Part shown: positions 37,316-45,610 of the stretch, piece after piece
Position numbering within the stretch: the first letter of the stretch is position 1
Layout of the letters: every line of letters starts with the position of its first letter
The notes under the pieces: generated by a model
What the model was told of the DNA's origin: nothing
Databases searched by the model: none
The model's input: only the letters and a program-made list of their open reading frames with translations
Position numbers and translations under genes: made by a program
Source: Chryseolinea sp. H1M3-3
GTDB taxonomy: Bacteria; Bacteroidota; Bacteroidia; Cytophagales; Cyclobacteriaceae
Direction of reading: 5' to 3'
Assembly (NCBI RefSeq): GCF_029360725.1
Contig: NZ_JARKMY010000002.1
Span: forward strand, 372,001 to 436,000
DNA length: 64,000 nucleotides

Positions 37316-38545
37316 ATGATGACCGAACAAACTTTAAAAGCGAAATTTGAAATCAAGGAACTCGAATTGAATGCTTTGCTGGAAATCACACAGGCAATCA
37401 ATAACAATTTATCGGAAGAATCACTTTATAAAATCTATAATTTCACGCTTCGCTCAAATCTCAATATTCAGCGATTGGCTCTCTTTGTGTTAGATGATGA
37501 GTGGAACTGTAAAGTGAGCTTTGGCACCAAAAAACATTTCAGCAAAGCAAACCTGTTACCTGCTTTCAAAACCATTCAGGATATCACACATTTAAAAGAG
37601 TTTGAAGAATGTGACTTCACCGTTTTTGATCTCGTCATTCCCGTTGCTCATAAGGGAAATACCCTTGCCCTTGTCTTTGTTGGCGGATTAGAAAAAGATG
37701 AATATCAAAATGATGATGGTGTAAAGTTTATACAGGCGTTAAGCAATATTATTATCGTTGCGATTGAAAATAAAAAACTCGTAAGAAAACAACTTCAGCA
37801 GGAATCTTTCCGAAAAGAATTAGAGATCGCCAGCGATGTTCAGCAATTTCTTTTTCCAGATAAACTGCCGGACACAGATATTCTTAAGGTTGAAGCCAGT
37901 TATCTACCACACGATATGGTCGGTGGCGATTACTACGATTATATCCCTATAAATAAAAATCAATTTTTGATTTGTGTTGCAGACGTTAGTGGTAAGGGAA
38001 TACCTGCTGCATTAATGATGTCCAATTTCCAAGCTTCATTAAGAACGTTGCTTCGGCAAACACCCAATCTAACCGACATTGTTGAAGCTTTAAATTTTCA
38101 GGTCCTGGAAAATACAAAAGGCGAGAAGTTTATCACATTCTTTGCTGCGATCTACGATGTTCGTCTGAAGACAATGGTATATGTGAATGCGGGACATAAT
38201 CCGCCGATATTGGTTGACAAAAAAAATGGAATTCGGTTACTTGAAGATGGATCAACCGTTTTAGGTGCAATGCATCCCTTACCATTTCTGAATGAAGGGT
38301 TCATCACAAACCTGGATGATTTCCTGCTTTTTTGCTACACCGATGGTGTCACAGAAACCCTGAATGAATCTCAACAGGAATTTGGAATGGATCGGATTAT
38401 GGATTATTTCGGGCACGAAACTACCTACAGCAAAGATTTAAAAACGATTCATCAAGACATCATTGTAGCGTTGGATACATTTAAAGGAAGAAACGGATAT
38501 CATGACGATATTACGATTCTTTCTTGCCGCGTTGGCAATACCTAA
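37316..38545 (+). CDS. GAF and SpoIIE/PP2C-type phosphatase (RsbU-like)
   Basis: 409 residues from ATG at 37316 (MMTEQTLKAKFEIKEL); an upstream GTG-started extension looks non-coding. A short coiled coil is followed by a GAF-like sensor (about 35-165) and a SpoIIE phosphatase domain (about 200-409) with DMVGGDYYDYIPI, CVADVSGKGIPAALMMSN, VNAGHNPPILV, FCYTDGVTETLN and YHDDITILSC, so the metal-binding Asp residues are intact. Such proteins dephosphorylate anti-anti-sigma factors in partner-switching. No STAS or HPK protein lies beside it, so its partner must be elsewhere. Confidence 0.9.
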   Translation: MMTEQTLKAKFEIKELELNALLEITQAINNNLSEESLYKIYNFTLRSNLNIQRLALFVLDDEWNCKVSFGTKKHFSKANLLPAFKTIQDITHLKEFEECDFTVFDLVIPVAHKGNTLALVFVGGLEKDEYQNDDGVKFIQALSNIIIVAIENKKLVRKQLQQESFRKELEIASDVQQFLFPDKLPDTDILKVEASYLPHDMVGGDYYDYIPINKNQFLICVADVSGKGIPAALMMSNFQASLRTLLRQTPNLTDIVEALNFQVLENTKGEKFITFFAAIYDVRLKTMVYVNAGHNPPILVDKKNGIRLLEDGSTVLGAMHPLPFLNEGFITNLDDFLLFCYTDGVTETLNESQQEFGMDRIMDYFGHETTYSKDLKTIHQDIIVALDTFKGRNGYHDDITILSCRVGNT

Positions 38546-38578
38546 ATTTGGTAGATTACCAATTGTGATTTACTAAAA

Positions 38579-39217
38579 ATGATTCATCGCACGCCTTTCT
38601 TCTTACCTTGGCTGTATCCATCCCTTACGTGGAGAATTCCGGCAGACCACAAAGAATTGTTTCTATCTTTTGATGATGGACCTGTACCTGGACCAACGGA
38701 ATATGTACTGGAAACTTTGGAAAAATTTGCCGCGAAGGCCACATTCTTTTGCATTGGCGAAAACATACGAAAACATTCACATGTGTTTAAAAGCATTGTC
38801 CATAACGGTCATGCTATCGGTAACCATACCTATAACCATGTGAATGGCTGGCGAACAAGTGTTGATGAATATTTGGCAAATATTCAGCGTTGCAAAGATG
38901 AAATACAAAGTCAGTGCTTGGAAAAAAGTGAAGCATCAAGGATGCGATTGTTTCGCCCACCCTACGGACGGATAAGCCGAAACCAAATCTCCCGGCTGTC
39001 GTCGTACAAGATTATTATGTGGGATGTCCTTTCCATTGACTACGATAAACGACTGACGCCGGAAAAATGCTTAAGAAATACCATCCGTGCCTCGAGGTCT
39101 GGTTCTATCATTGTGTTTCATGATAGCTATAAAGCAGAAAAGAACTTAATGTACACGTTACCTAGATTTATTGAGCATTATTCCTCGCTGGGTTTTACCT
39201 TTAAGGCTATTGAGTAG
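38579..39217 (+). CDS. NodB-domain polysaccharide deacetylase
   Basis: 212-residue carbohydrate esterase family 4 enzyme. All NodB motifs are visible: LSFDDGPVPG (catalytic Asp and metal Asp), IGNHTYNHVNGW (metal His pair), RLFRPPYGR, the WDVLSIDYD segment and IVFHDSYKA (catalytic His). No signal peptide is evident, so it could act in the cytoplasm or at the membrane on lipid-linked sugars. It is 33 nt downstream of the phosphatase gene and followed by a MurG-like transferase. Confidence 0.9.
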   Translation: MIHRTPFFLPWLYPSLTWRIPADHKELFLSFDDGPVPGPTEYVLETLEKFAAKATFFCIGENIRKHSHVFKSIVHNGHAIGNHTYNHVNGWRTSVDEYLANIQRCKDEIQSQCLEKSEASRMRLFRPPYGRISRNQISRLSSYKIIMWDVLSIDYDKRLTPEKCLRNTIRASRSGSIIVFHDSYKAEKNLMYTLPRFIEHYSSLGFTFKAIE

Positions 39218-39286
39218 TATGAATCATTTGGCTGGCTGATAAAATTTGTATAATGCCACCCCATCCGCTCGTTAACTTCTTTCCTT

Positions 39287-40360
39287 ATGAAAAGAGTTTT
39301 AGTGACACCGCTTGACTGGGGATTGGGACATGCTACACGGTGCGTTCCTGTTATTCATGAATTGTTAAAGAGGAAGTGTACAGTCTTTATCGCTGGTTTC
39401 GGTGACTCGCTGGCGCTGTTGAAAAACGAATTTCCGCTACTGGATAGTTTTATTTTGCACGGCTATCATCCCATTTACCCAGAGCAGAACCAAATGGTTT
39501 GGAAAATGGCCCTTCAGGTTCCAAAATTTTTGCAGGTGATAAACCGAGAACATTCGGAAGTAGAGGCTATTGTAACGAGATATAAAATTGACCTCATTAT
39601 TTCCGACAACCGTTATGGTTGTTGGTCGCAGAAAGTTCCATCAATCATTATCACCCACCAATTAAATATTTTAATGCCCAAGGGGTTTGGGTGGATGGCG
39701 GCTATCGTCCGTTCAGTAAACTATAAATTGATAAAAAAATTTTCCTGGTGTTGGGTCCCTGATTATAGTGATAAAGAAAGATCGCTTTCCGGGAAGCTGT
39801 CAGAATATGATCCAAAGTTATTGTCCAATGTTGTTCATATTGGTCCCTTGTCCAGGTTTAAACTCACCGAAGGAGACCGCAACACCTTCGATCTAGCCTG
39901 TATTCTCTCAGGGCCTGAACCGCAGCGAACCATTTTTGCGAATGTAGTGATCCCTCAGCTTAAAGCTTCGGGTCTGCGTTATTTTATAGTCCATGGCAAA
40001 TATTTCGAAGATGAACTTAAGTCCGAGCATGAAGCAGCGATTTTAAACACTGACGCCCTGCAAACGGTTATCTCTAGATCAACCATAGTAATCACTCGCA
40101 GTGGGTACAGTACCATCATGGATTTGGCAGCAATAGGTAAGAAAGGGATCATGGTTCCAACCCCCGGCCAAACTGAACAGGAGTATCTGGCGCATCGATA
40201 TAAGACCAGACGTATTCTGATGGCGATGAATCAAGATGTTTTTGATTTAAAGAAAGCGTTGGCTGAGTCTAAATCATATACAGGCTTTACCATTGATGGA
40301 TTTGATGGACATAGTAATAGCGCACTTTTGGTACAGGCAGTAGACCATGTGTTGCAATAG
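39287..40360 (+). CDS. MurG-like (family 28) glycosyltransferase
   Basis: 357-residue GT-B enzyme common in Bacteroidota. Opening KRVLVTPLDWGLGHATRCVPVI is the glycine-rich acceptor-side loop; LIISDNRYGCW and SIIITHQLNILMP lie in the N-terminal domain. The C-terminal domain has CILSGPEPQRTIF and the donor-binding SRSTIVITRSGYSTIMDLAAIGKKGIMVPTPGQTEQEYLAHRY. Substrate unknown; the adjacent deacetylase and dgkA point to envelope lipid or glycan metabolism. Confidence 0.83.
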   Translation: MKRVLVTPLDWGLGHATRCVPVIHELLKRKCTVFIAGFGDSLALLKNEFPLLDSFILHGYHPIYPEQNQMVWKMALQVPKFLQVINREHSEVEAIVTRYKIDLIISDNRYGCWSQKVPSIIITHQLNILMPKGFGWMAAIVRSVNYKLIKKFSWCWVPDYSDKERSLSGKLSEYDPKLLSNVVHIGPLSRFKLTEGDRNTFDLACILSGPEPQRTIFANVVIPQLKASGLRYFIVHGKYFEDELKSEHEAAILNTDALQTVISRSTIVITRSGYSTIMDLAAIGKKGIMVPTPGQTEQEYLAHRYKTRRILMAMNQDVFDLKKALAESKSYTGFTIDGFDGHSNSALLVQAVDHVLQ

Positions 40361-40438
40361 ATTACAATTATCGGATAACTTTTTACTTTTAAAGATTAAT
40401 CATATACATCCTTTTCTAACGCTCCAACACTTCTCACC

Positions 40439-40786
40439 ATGAAAGATTTTCTCCAGAGTTTTATCTACGCCATTCATGGAATCTGGTCAGGCATCAGCGA
40501 TCAACGCAACTTAAAAGTTCAACTGGGCGTAGCCATAATTGTAATCGGCGCTGGCTTTTATCTTTCTATAACATCTATAGAATGGTGTATTCTGTTAATA
40601 TGCATTGCTTTAGTGATAGGACTTGAACTTGTAAATACGGCGCTTGAGAATCTCGTGGATCTGGTTACGCTTGAAAGACATCCATTGGCGGGTAAAATAA
40701 AAGACATTGCTGCAGGTGCCGTACTGATGGTTTCCGTTGTTTCCGTCATTGTTGGATTAATAGTCTTCAGGAAGTATCTGATATAA
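40439..40786 (+). CDS. dgkA: Diacylglycerol/undecaprenol kinase family protein
   Basis: 115-residue integral membrane kinase with three TM helices. Typical parts: FIYAIHGIWSGISDQRNLKVQLGVA near the N terminus, the core GLELVNTALENLVDLV with the catalytic Glu and Asn, and HPLAGKIKDIAAGAVLMVSV. It phosphorylates diacylglycerol or undecaprenol for lipid recycling. The Gram-positive-type members of this family use undecaprenol; which applies here is not resolved. Confidence 0.9.
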   Translation: MKDFLQSFIYAIHGIWSGISDQRNLKVQLGVAIIVIGAGFYLSITSIEWCILLICIALVIGLELVNTALENLVDLVTLERHPLAGKIKDIAAGAVLMVSVVSVIVGLIVFRKYLI

Positions 40787-40909
40787 AGATTAAACGTCGG
40801 CATATTAACGTTCCCCATCCCTGCATTACCTTTACATAATTTAAGCGGCTGAAATGTAGGATTCAACAAGGTCTGACCAGCCAGGTTATAACTGACAATT
40901 GTGATTGAA

Positions 40910-41686
40910 ATGAACTCTTACGTTGATACCCATGCGCATATTTATGCGGATGAGTTTAAAATTGATCTTATTGATCTTTTGCATCGTTGCGATGAACAAC
41001 ATGTTAATAAAATTTTTATGCCTAACGTTGACCACACTTCCATTGATAAAATGATGGAGGTGGAGTATCGTTGGCCGAAGCAATGTTTCGCCATGATGGG
41101 ATTGCACCCTTGCTCTGTAAAGAAAGATTTTGAGCGCGAACTTTATATCGTTGAAGAATGGCTTGCCAAACGAAAGTTTTCAGCAGTAGGTGAAATCGGT
41201 ACAGATCTTTATTGGGATAAGTCTTTTTGGGACCAACAGCAGGAAGCGTTAATCATACAGGTGAATTGGGCAAAAAAATATAACCTGCCAATAGTTTTGC
41301 ATTGCCGGGAAAGTCTGGATCAAACAATTGAAGTGATAGAAAAACTTCAGGATGGAAAACTTAAAGGAATTTTTCATTGCTTTTCCGGGACGGTCGAGCA
41401 GGCACAACGAATATTCAAACTAGGTTTTTACATTGGAATAGGGGGGGTGGTAACCTTCAAAAATGGTGGCCTCGATAAAGTGCTGCCGGAAATTGACCTG
41501 GCACATGTCGTATTGGAAACCGACAGCCCTTATCTCGCCCCGGTGCCATACCGTGGTAAACGTAACGAACCGACATATCTTCCATTGATTTCTTCGAAGA
41601 TTTCAGAAATTATGAAATGCACTGTCGAAGAGGTTCAGAAAGTTACCACTCAAAATGCACTCAATATCTTCCAACATACTTTATAA
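40910..41686 (+). CDS. TatD-family metal-dependent hydrolase
   Basis: 258 residues from ATG at 40910 (MNSYVDTHAHIYADEF); a GTG three codons upstream is less likely. Metal ligands and family motifs: DTHAHIY, GLHPCSV, GEIGTDLYWDKSFW, VLHCRES, GIFHCFSGTVEQA and VLETDSPYLAPVPYRGKRNEP. TatD proteins are Mg-dependent 3'-5' exonucleases acting on DNA and RNA; other amidohydrolase activity has also been suggested for the family. Same direction as the asparaginase gene downstream. Confidence 0.92.
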   Translation: MNSYVDTHAHIYADEFKIDLIDLLHRCDEQHVNKIFMPNVDHTSIDKMMEVEYRWPKQCFAMMGLHPCSVKKDFERELYIVEEWLAKRKFSAVGEIGTDLYWDKSFWDQQQEALIIQVNWAKKYNLPIVLHCRESLDQTIEVIEKLQDGKLKGIFHCFSGTVEQAQRIFKLGFYIGIGGVVTFKNGGLDKVLPEIDLAHVVLETDSPYLAPVPYRGKRNEPTYLPLISSKISEIMKCTVEEVQKVTTQNALNIFQHTL

Positions 41687-41779
41687 ACTTGTCCGTATAC
41701 TTACGTTATCTTTATCGCAGGTTATTATAGAACGAACTTCAACACTTCGTACTTCAACACCTCAACACGCAAAAATGGC

Positions 41780-42844
41780 ATGAACTTAAAAAAGGTCAGC
41801 ATCAATACGGCGCTACCGGGCAAACCTCGCGCCCGCATATTGATCATTTATACAGGCGGGACTTTTGGAATGAGCTATGACAAGGAAGGCGTACTCACAC
41901 CGTTTAGTTTTGAATACATTCTTGATCAACTGCCCACGTTAAAAAATCTGGCGCTTGCGATTACCGCTGTATCTTTTGAAACGCCAATTGATTCGTCGAA
42001 CATTAACCCGGAGCACTGGCAACTCATCAGCAGTGTAATCTTTGATCAATATGACCAGCATGATGGATTTGTTGTATTGCATGGAACAGACACCATGGCT
42101 TATACCGCCTCTGCACTGAGTTTCATGCTGGACGGATTGAATAAACCTGTGATCTTCACTGGTGCGCAATTGCCGATCAGCGAGCCTCGTTCGGACGCAC
42201 GCGAAAATTTAATTACGGCGTTAGACATTGCGTCAGCACGCGAACAGGATGATCCGATCGTACCAGAGGTTTGTATCTATTTTGATTACGAATTGTTAAG
42301 AGGTAATCGATCCAAAAAAGTTGAAAGCATGCAATTCGATGCTTTCGATTCTGGCAATTATCCTCCTTTAGCAAAAGCAGGTGTAAAAATTGATTATAAC
42401 TTTTCCGTGATAAGAACGCCATCCAGGACCACTACGCTTAACCTTCGCGCAACTTTTGAAACCAACATTGCAATCTTAAAGCTCTTTCCTGGGATCAATA
42501 AAAATGTGGTTAGTGCCGTATTGAATACGCCCGGACTAAAAGCGGTCATTCTCGAAACGTATGGATCGGGAAATGCGCCAACCTTGTCATGGCTTCTCGA
42601 ACAACTGAGTGCAGCCATCGAGCGGGGTGTGATCATTGTGAATATTTCACAATGCCCGGGAGGACGTGTAGTACAAGGTCGTTATGAAACCAGCAAGGGA
42701 TTACAACAAATTGGGGTGATCAGTGGAGCAGACATGACGACCGAGGCAGCAGTGACTAAACTTATGCTTTTGATCGGTGAATATGGATCTTCCAATGCCA
42801 AGACAATGATTGGTATTTCTTTGGCGGGGGAATTGACCGCGTAA
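41780..42844 (+). CDS. ansA: L-asparaginase, type I (cytoplasmic)
   Basis: 354-residue asparaginase hydrolysing L-asparagine to aspartate and ammonia. Both catalytic Thr motifs are present: ILIIYTGGTFGM near the N terminus and VLHGTDTMAYTASAL around residue 100. Further: FTGAQLPISEPRSDARENL and LETYGSGNAPT. No signal peptide, which fits the cytoplasmic type. tRNA-Ser follows 59 nt after the stop. Confidence 0.93.
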   Translation: MNLKKVSINTALPGKPRARILIIYTGGTFGMSYDKEGVLTPFSFEYILDQLPTLKNLALAITAVSFETPIDSSNINPEHWQLISSVIFDQYDQHDGFVVLHGTDTMAYTASALSFMLDGLNKPVIFTGAQLPISEPRSDARENLITALDIASAREQDDPIVPEVCIYFDYELLRGNRSKKVESMQFDAFDSGNYPPLAKAGVKIDYNFSVIRTPSRTTTLNLRATFETNIAILKLFPGINKNVVSAVLNTPGLKAVILETYGSGNAPTLSWLLEQLSAAIERGVIIVNISQCPGGRVVQGRYETSKGLQQIGVISGADMTTEAAVTKLMLLIGEYGSSNAKTMIGISLAGELTA

Positions 42845-42903
42845 ACTTGGAATCGGAGCAAATTATTAATTTCTTTGGGCCCGTTTTCCAGTAAACAGTG
42901 TAC

Positions 42904-42990
42904 GGAGAGGTGTCCGAGTGGTTGAAGGAGCACGCCTGGAAAGTGTGTATACTGGAAACGGTATCGCGGGTTCGAATCCCGCCCTCTCCG
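42904..42990 (+). tRNA. tRNA-Ser (anticodon GGA)
   Basis: 87-nt class II tRNA. Acceptor GGAGAGG pairs with CCTCTCC; the anticodon stem CACGC/GTGTG frames the loop CTGGAAA with anticodon GGA at 42938-42940. There is a long variable arm (TATAC-TGGAAAC-GGTATC) and a normal T arm with GTTCGAATC. The discriminator is G and the 3' CCA is not encoded (CAA follows), so it must be added enzymatically. Confidence 0.96.
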
Positions 42991-42991
42991 C

Positions 42992-43029
42992 AAAGCCCGC
43001 TACGCATCCCCGTAACGGGCTTTCTTTTT
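42992..43029 (+). terminator. Rho-independent terminator after tRNA-Ser
   Basis: AAAGCCCG (42992-42999) pairs with CGGGCTTT (43016-43023), with an inner TACG/CGTA pairing, followed by CTTTTT. Two nucleotides after the tRNA. Confidence 0.88.
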
Positions 43030-43361
43030 AATCATCATCGATCAACTTCTGATGGGATAATATTTCAGGAATGTTCTTTTTGTTTATTGAACCTGTCAGC
43101 AAGTTCAATAAGTAGTTAGCGAAATAATGGTGTCATGTGTCCATAAGAAAGTTGCTGCTAACCATTGAAGCATCCGTTTTTACTACTGAACTTCAACATA
43201 TTACAAAATTGTTTAGCAAACATGTGACTTTATTTTGCTTGTGAAATTATAACTATGAAAAAAAGAAGTGAACGCCGCCAGTAGAAAAATTTTGTAAAAA
43301 GTATTTAGAAATCGACAAAACGTTTAATTTTGGCGCTTTCAATGCTACTAAACCTTTAACT
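43030..43361 (+). other. Intergenic region before exbB-like gene
   Basis: About 330 bp without a gene. It contains a perfect 9-bp inverted repeat, TTATTGAAC / GTTCAATAA (43084-43092 and 43103-43111), with a 10-nt spacer and no T-run, and a promoter -7 element at 43325. Otherwise AT-rich and unremarkable. Confidence 0.5.
43325..43332 (+). promoter_or_regulatory. Candidate -7 element for the exbB operon
   Basis: TAATTTTG fits TAnnTTTG exactly and lies 29 nt before the ATG at 43362. A correctly spaced TTTG is not present, so the -33 side is weak. Confidence 0.4.
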
Positions 43362-44159
43362 ATGAAAAAATTATTCGCGATTCTCGCATTTGTAGGGGTA
43401 CTGGCGTCCTCTTCACTTTATGGTCAGGAAGATTCAACTGCAACCACATCAGAACCGGCAGCTACGGCTGAGCCCGCTGAAACTGCTACAGCTGATACTT
43501 CAACCCCAGTTGATGAAGAAGACCAGTCTTTCCATGAAGTATTAAAAGATCAATTTATTGCAGGGGGTGCAGAATACATGACTCCCATTTTGATATGTTT
43601 GATCATCGGATTAGCCATCTCAATAGAAAGAATTATTACTTTAAATTTAGCCACAACAAACACAAAAAAGCTTTTAGGTCAAATTGAAGACGCCCTCTCA
43701 AAAGGTGGTGTTAATGCGGCTTTGGATGTAACACGTAACACACGCGGCCCAGTTGCTTCAATTTTCACGCAAGGCCTCATGCGTTATCATGAAGGTATAG
43801 ACATGGTAGAGAAATCCATTGTTTCCTACGGTGGTGTTGAAATGGGTCGGTTAGAACGAGGTCTTATCTGGATCTCATTGATGATTTCTCTCGGTCCTAT
43901 GCTTGGTTTCTTCGGAACTGTTGTGGGGATGGTTATCGCGTTCGATACTATCGAAAAAGCAGGTGATATCTCTCCTTCGATTGTTGCCGGTGGTATGAAA
44001 GTGGCCTTGATCACAACTGTTGGTGGTCTTATCGTGGGTATGATACTTCAAGTTTTGTATAACTATTTAGTAGCTAAAATTGACGGATTAGTAAATAGCA
44101 TGGAAGATGCTTCAATCTCATTAGTCGACCTTTTGGTTAAACACAAGCTTGTAAAGTAA
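43362..44159 (+). CDS. MotA/TolQ/ExbB proton-channel protein with N-terminal export signal
   Basis: 265-residue ExbB-type subunit. Unlike classical ExbB it begins with a cleavable-looking signal (MKKLFAILAFVGVLASSSLYGQ) and an Ala/Thr/Glu/Pro-rich acidic spacer (about residues 22-60) before the first core helix (MTPILICLIIGLAISIERI). The cytoplasmic loop and the two conserved helices follow (LIWISLMISLGPMLGFFGTVVGMVIAFDTI and VALITTVGGLIVGMILQVLYNYL). It forms the pentameric channel with ExbD that uses proton motive force to drive TonB-like or other envelope machines. First of four genes. Confidence 0.93.
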   Translation: MKKLFAILAFVGVLASSSLYGQEDSTATTSEPAATAEPAETATADTSTPVDEEDQSFHEVLKDQFIAGGAEYMTPILICLIIGLAISIERIITLNLATTNTKKLLGQIEDALSKGGVNAALDVTRNTRGPVASIFTQGLMRYHEGIDMVEKSIVSYGGVEMGRLERGLIWISLMISLGPMLGFFGTVVGMVIAFDTIEKAGDISPSIVAGGMKVALITTVGGLIVGMILQVLYNYLVAKIDGLVNSMEDASISLVDLLVKHKLVK

Positions 44160-44165
44160 AAAGCT

Positions 44166-44483
44166 ATGCTGGATATTGGATTATACACACTATATGCGTT
44201 ACTGTTTGTTGCAGTAGCAGCAGCTATAATATTCCCTTTGATCAATTCGATAACAAATCCCAGCGGTCTTTTAAGAACTGGAATTGTTTTGGGAGTCGTG
44301 TTGGTATTGTTTGGGATATCGTATGCCCTTTCAGGTTCTGAATTGCCAAGAAGTGCTGTGGCAGCGGGACTTACGGAATCTTCCGTAAAACTTATCGGTG
44401 CAGGGTTAATTATGTTTTATATTGTATTAATACTTGCAGTATTAGCACTTATTTATTCTGAAATCAGTAAAGCCTTAAAATAA
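44166..44483 (+). CDS. Small membrane protein in the ExbB-ExbD operon
   Basis: 105 residues with three hydrophobic helices (about 6-28, 38-56 and 80-103) and a polar loop SGSELPRSAVAAGLTESSVK between the second and third. No known domain recognised. It is inserted between exbB and exbD with gaps of 6 nt and 1 nt, so it is surely cotranscribed and perhaps an accessory part of the motor complex. Confidence 0.75.
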   Translation: MLDIGLYTLYALLFVAVAAAIIFPLINSITNPSGLLRTGIVLGVVLVLFGISYALSGSELPRSAVAAGLTESSVKLIGAGLIMFYIVLILAVLALIYSEISKALK

Positions 44484-44484
44484 A

Positions 44485-45072
44485 ATGGCAAGATCAACTC
44501 CAGAAATCCCAAATGCTTCTATGGCGGACATTGCGTTCCTGCTGTTGACTTTTTTCTTGATGACAACAACCGTAGCCAGTGATAAGGGGTTGATGATTCA
44601 ATTGCCTCCTCCTCCAGAAGCTTTGCCTCCGGACACAGATGTAGAAATCCCTGAACGCAATCTTTTTAAAATTCAGGTTAACTCATTTGATAGATTGTTG
44701 GTCGAAGGGGAACCGTGGACAGCCTCTAATCGGGAGCTTACGGATAAGATTAAGGGATTCATTCTAAATAATGGTCAGGATCCTACATCTTCGGATAACC
44801 CACAAAAAGCAATTGTGTCCTTCAAAACTGACCGTGGTACAACGCACAAAGCATTCATTGACGTGCTCGATGCCATACAGGCTGCATATCATGAGATTTA
44901 TGCCGAGCGTGCCGGGGTAACAGTGGATCGTTGGAGAGAAATTGCTTCTGATCCGAACGCTGATCCCCAAGCAAGGCAGCAATACGATAAGGGAAGAGGT
45001 CTTCTTCCAAACGGAGGTGTTGAAATCCCGATGGCGCTGTCAATTGCAGAACCAACAAAAGTAGGTGGTTAA
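44485..45072 (+). CDS. ExbD/TolR-family biopolymer transport protein, copy 1
   Basis: 195 residues. A short cytoplasmic N terminus (RSTPEIPNASMADIAF) leads to the single TM helix with the proton-carrying Asp (MADIAFLLLTFFLMTTT), then a periplasmic domain. That domain is longer than in E. coli ExbD (141 residues in total), with a C-terminal extension containing DPNADPQARQQYDKGRGLLPNGG. The Asp and the IPNAS motif are as in functional ExbD. Followed after 15 nt by a second, shorter ExbD. Confidence 0.92.
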   Translation: MARSTPEIPNASMADIAFLLLTFFLMTTTVASDKGLMIQLPPPPEALPPDTDVEIPERNLFKIQVNSFDRLLVEGEPWTASNRELTDKIKGFILNNGQDPTSSDNPQKAIVSFKTDRGTTHKAFIDVLDAIQAAYHEIYAERAGVTVDRWREIASDPNADPQARQQYDKGRGLLPNGGVEIPMALSIAEPTKVGG

Positions 45073-45087
45073 TTAAAGAGGAAAATT

Positions 45088-45549
45088 ATGTCAAAGTTTA
45101 AGAAGAAAGTTAACACGAAGCAGGAAATTCCAACATCATCAATGCCCGATGTGGTGTTCATGTTGCTGTTCTTCTTCATGGTGACAACTAAAATGCGTGA
45201 GACCAACATTAATGTTGAACAACATATGCCTCAAGCAACGCAGTTGAGAACCCTGGCGAAGAAGTCATTGATTTCCTATCTGTATATTGGTTCGCCGAAA
45301 AAAATTGACCAATTCGGTAAAGAACCGAAAATCCAGGCTAATGATGTTTTCATTGAACCTAAAGGAGTAATTCAATGGGTAAACTCTGAAAAAGCAAAGC
45401 TGGATGAAGTTGACCGCGATGCCATCACTATTTCTCTCAAAGTAGATGTTGAATCAAAAAGAGGGTTGATAGCTGATGTGGAAACAGAACTGCGAAGGGC
45501 TAATGCCAGAAAGCTCTTGTATTCTGCAAATCAAAAAATTGACCGGTAA
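45088..45549 (+). CDS. ExbD/TolR-family biopolymer transport protein, copy 2
   Basis: 153 residues, same family as the preceding gene but clearly diverged. Basic N terminus (KFKKKVNTKQEIPTSSMPD), one TM helix with the conserved Asp (MPDVVFMLLFFFMVTTKM) and a periplasmic domain of standard size. Two different ExbDs with one ExbB suggests a heteromeric stalk in the channel, or alternative motors. Last gene of the operon; a strong terminator follows after 26 nt. Confidence 0.92.
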   Translation: MSKFKKKVNTKQEIPTSSMPDVVFMLLFFFMVTTKMRETNINVEQHMPQATQLRTLAKKSLISYLYIGSPKKIDQFGKEPKIQANDVFIEPKGVIQWVNSEKAKLDEVDRDAITISLKVDVESKRGLIADVETELRRANARKLLYSANQKIDR

Positions 45550-45575
45550 TTTTTTCAAATAAAGTTTAATAAATT

Positions 45576-45606
45576 GCCCTGCCCGGTTTTCCTGGCAGGG
45601 CTTTTT
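45576..45606 (+). terminator. Rho-independent terminator after the ExbB-ExbD operon
   Basis: GCCCTGCC (45576-45583) pairs with GGCAGGGC (45594-45601) followed by TTTTT. It ends only 4 nt before the next start codon (45611), so transcription of the transporter gene must begin inside or read through it. Confidence 0.88.
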
Positions 45607-45610
45607 ATTT

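Noticed and set aside
42682-43007. Minus-strand frames over tRNA-Ser with the phrase GGIRTRD and similar
   Set aside because: These are antisense translations of the tRNA, a known source of spurious protein annotations.
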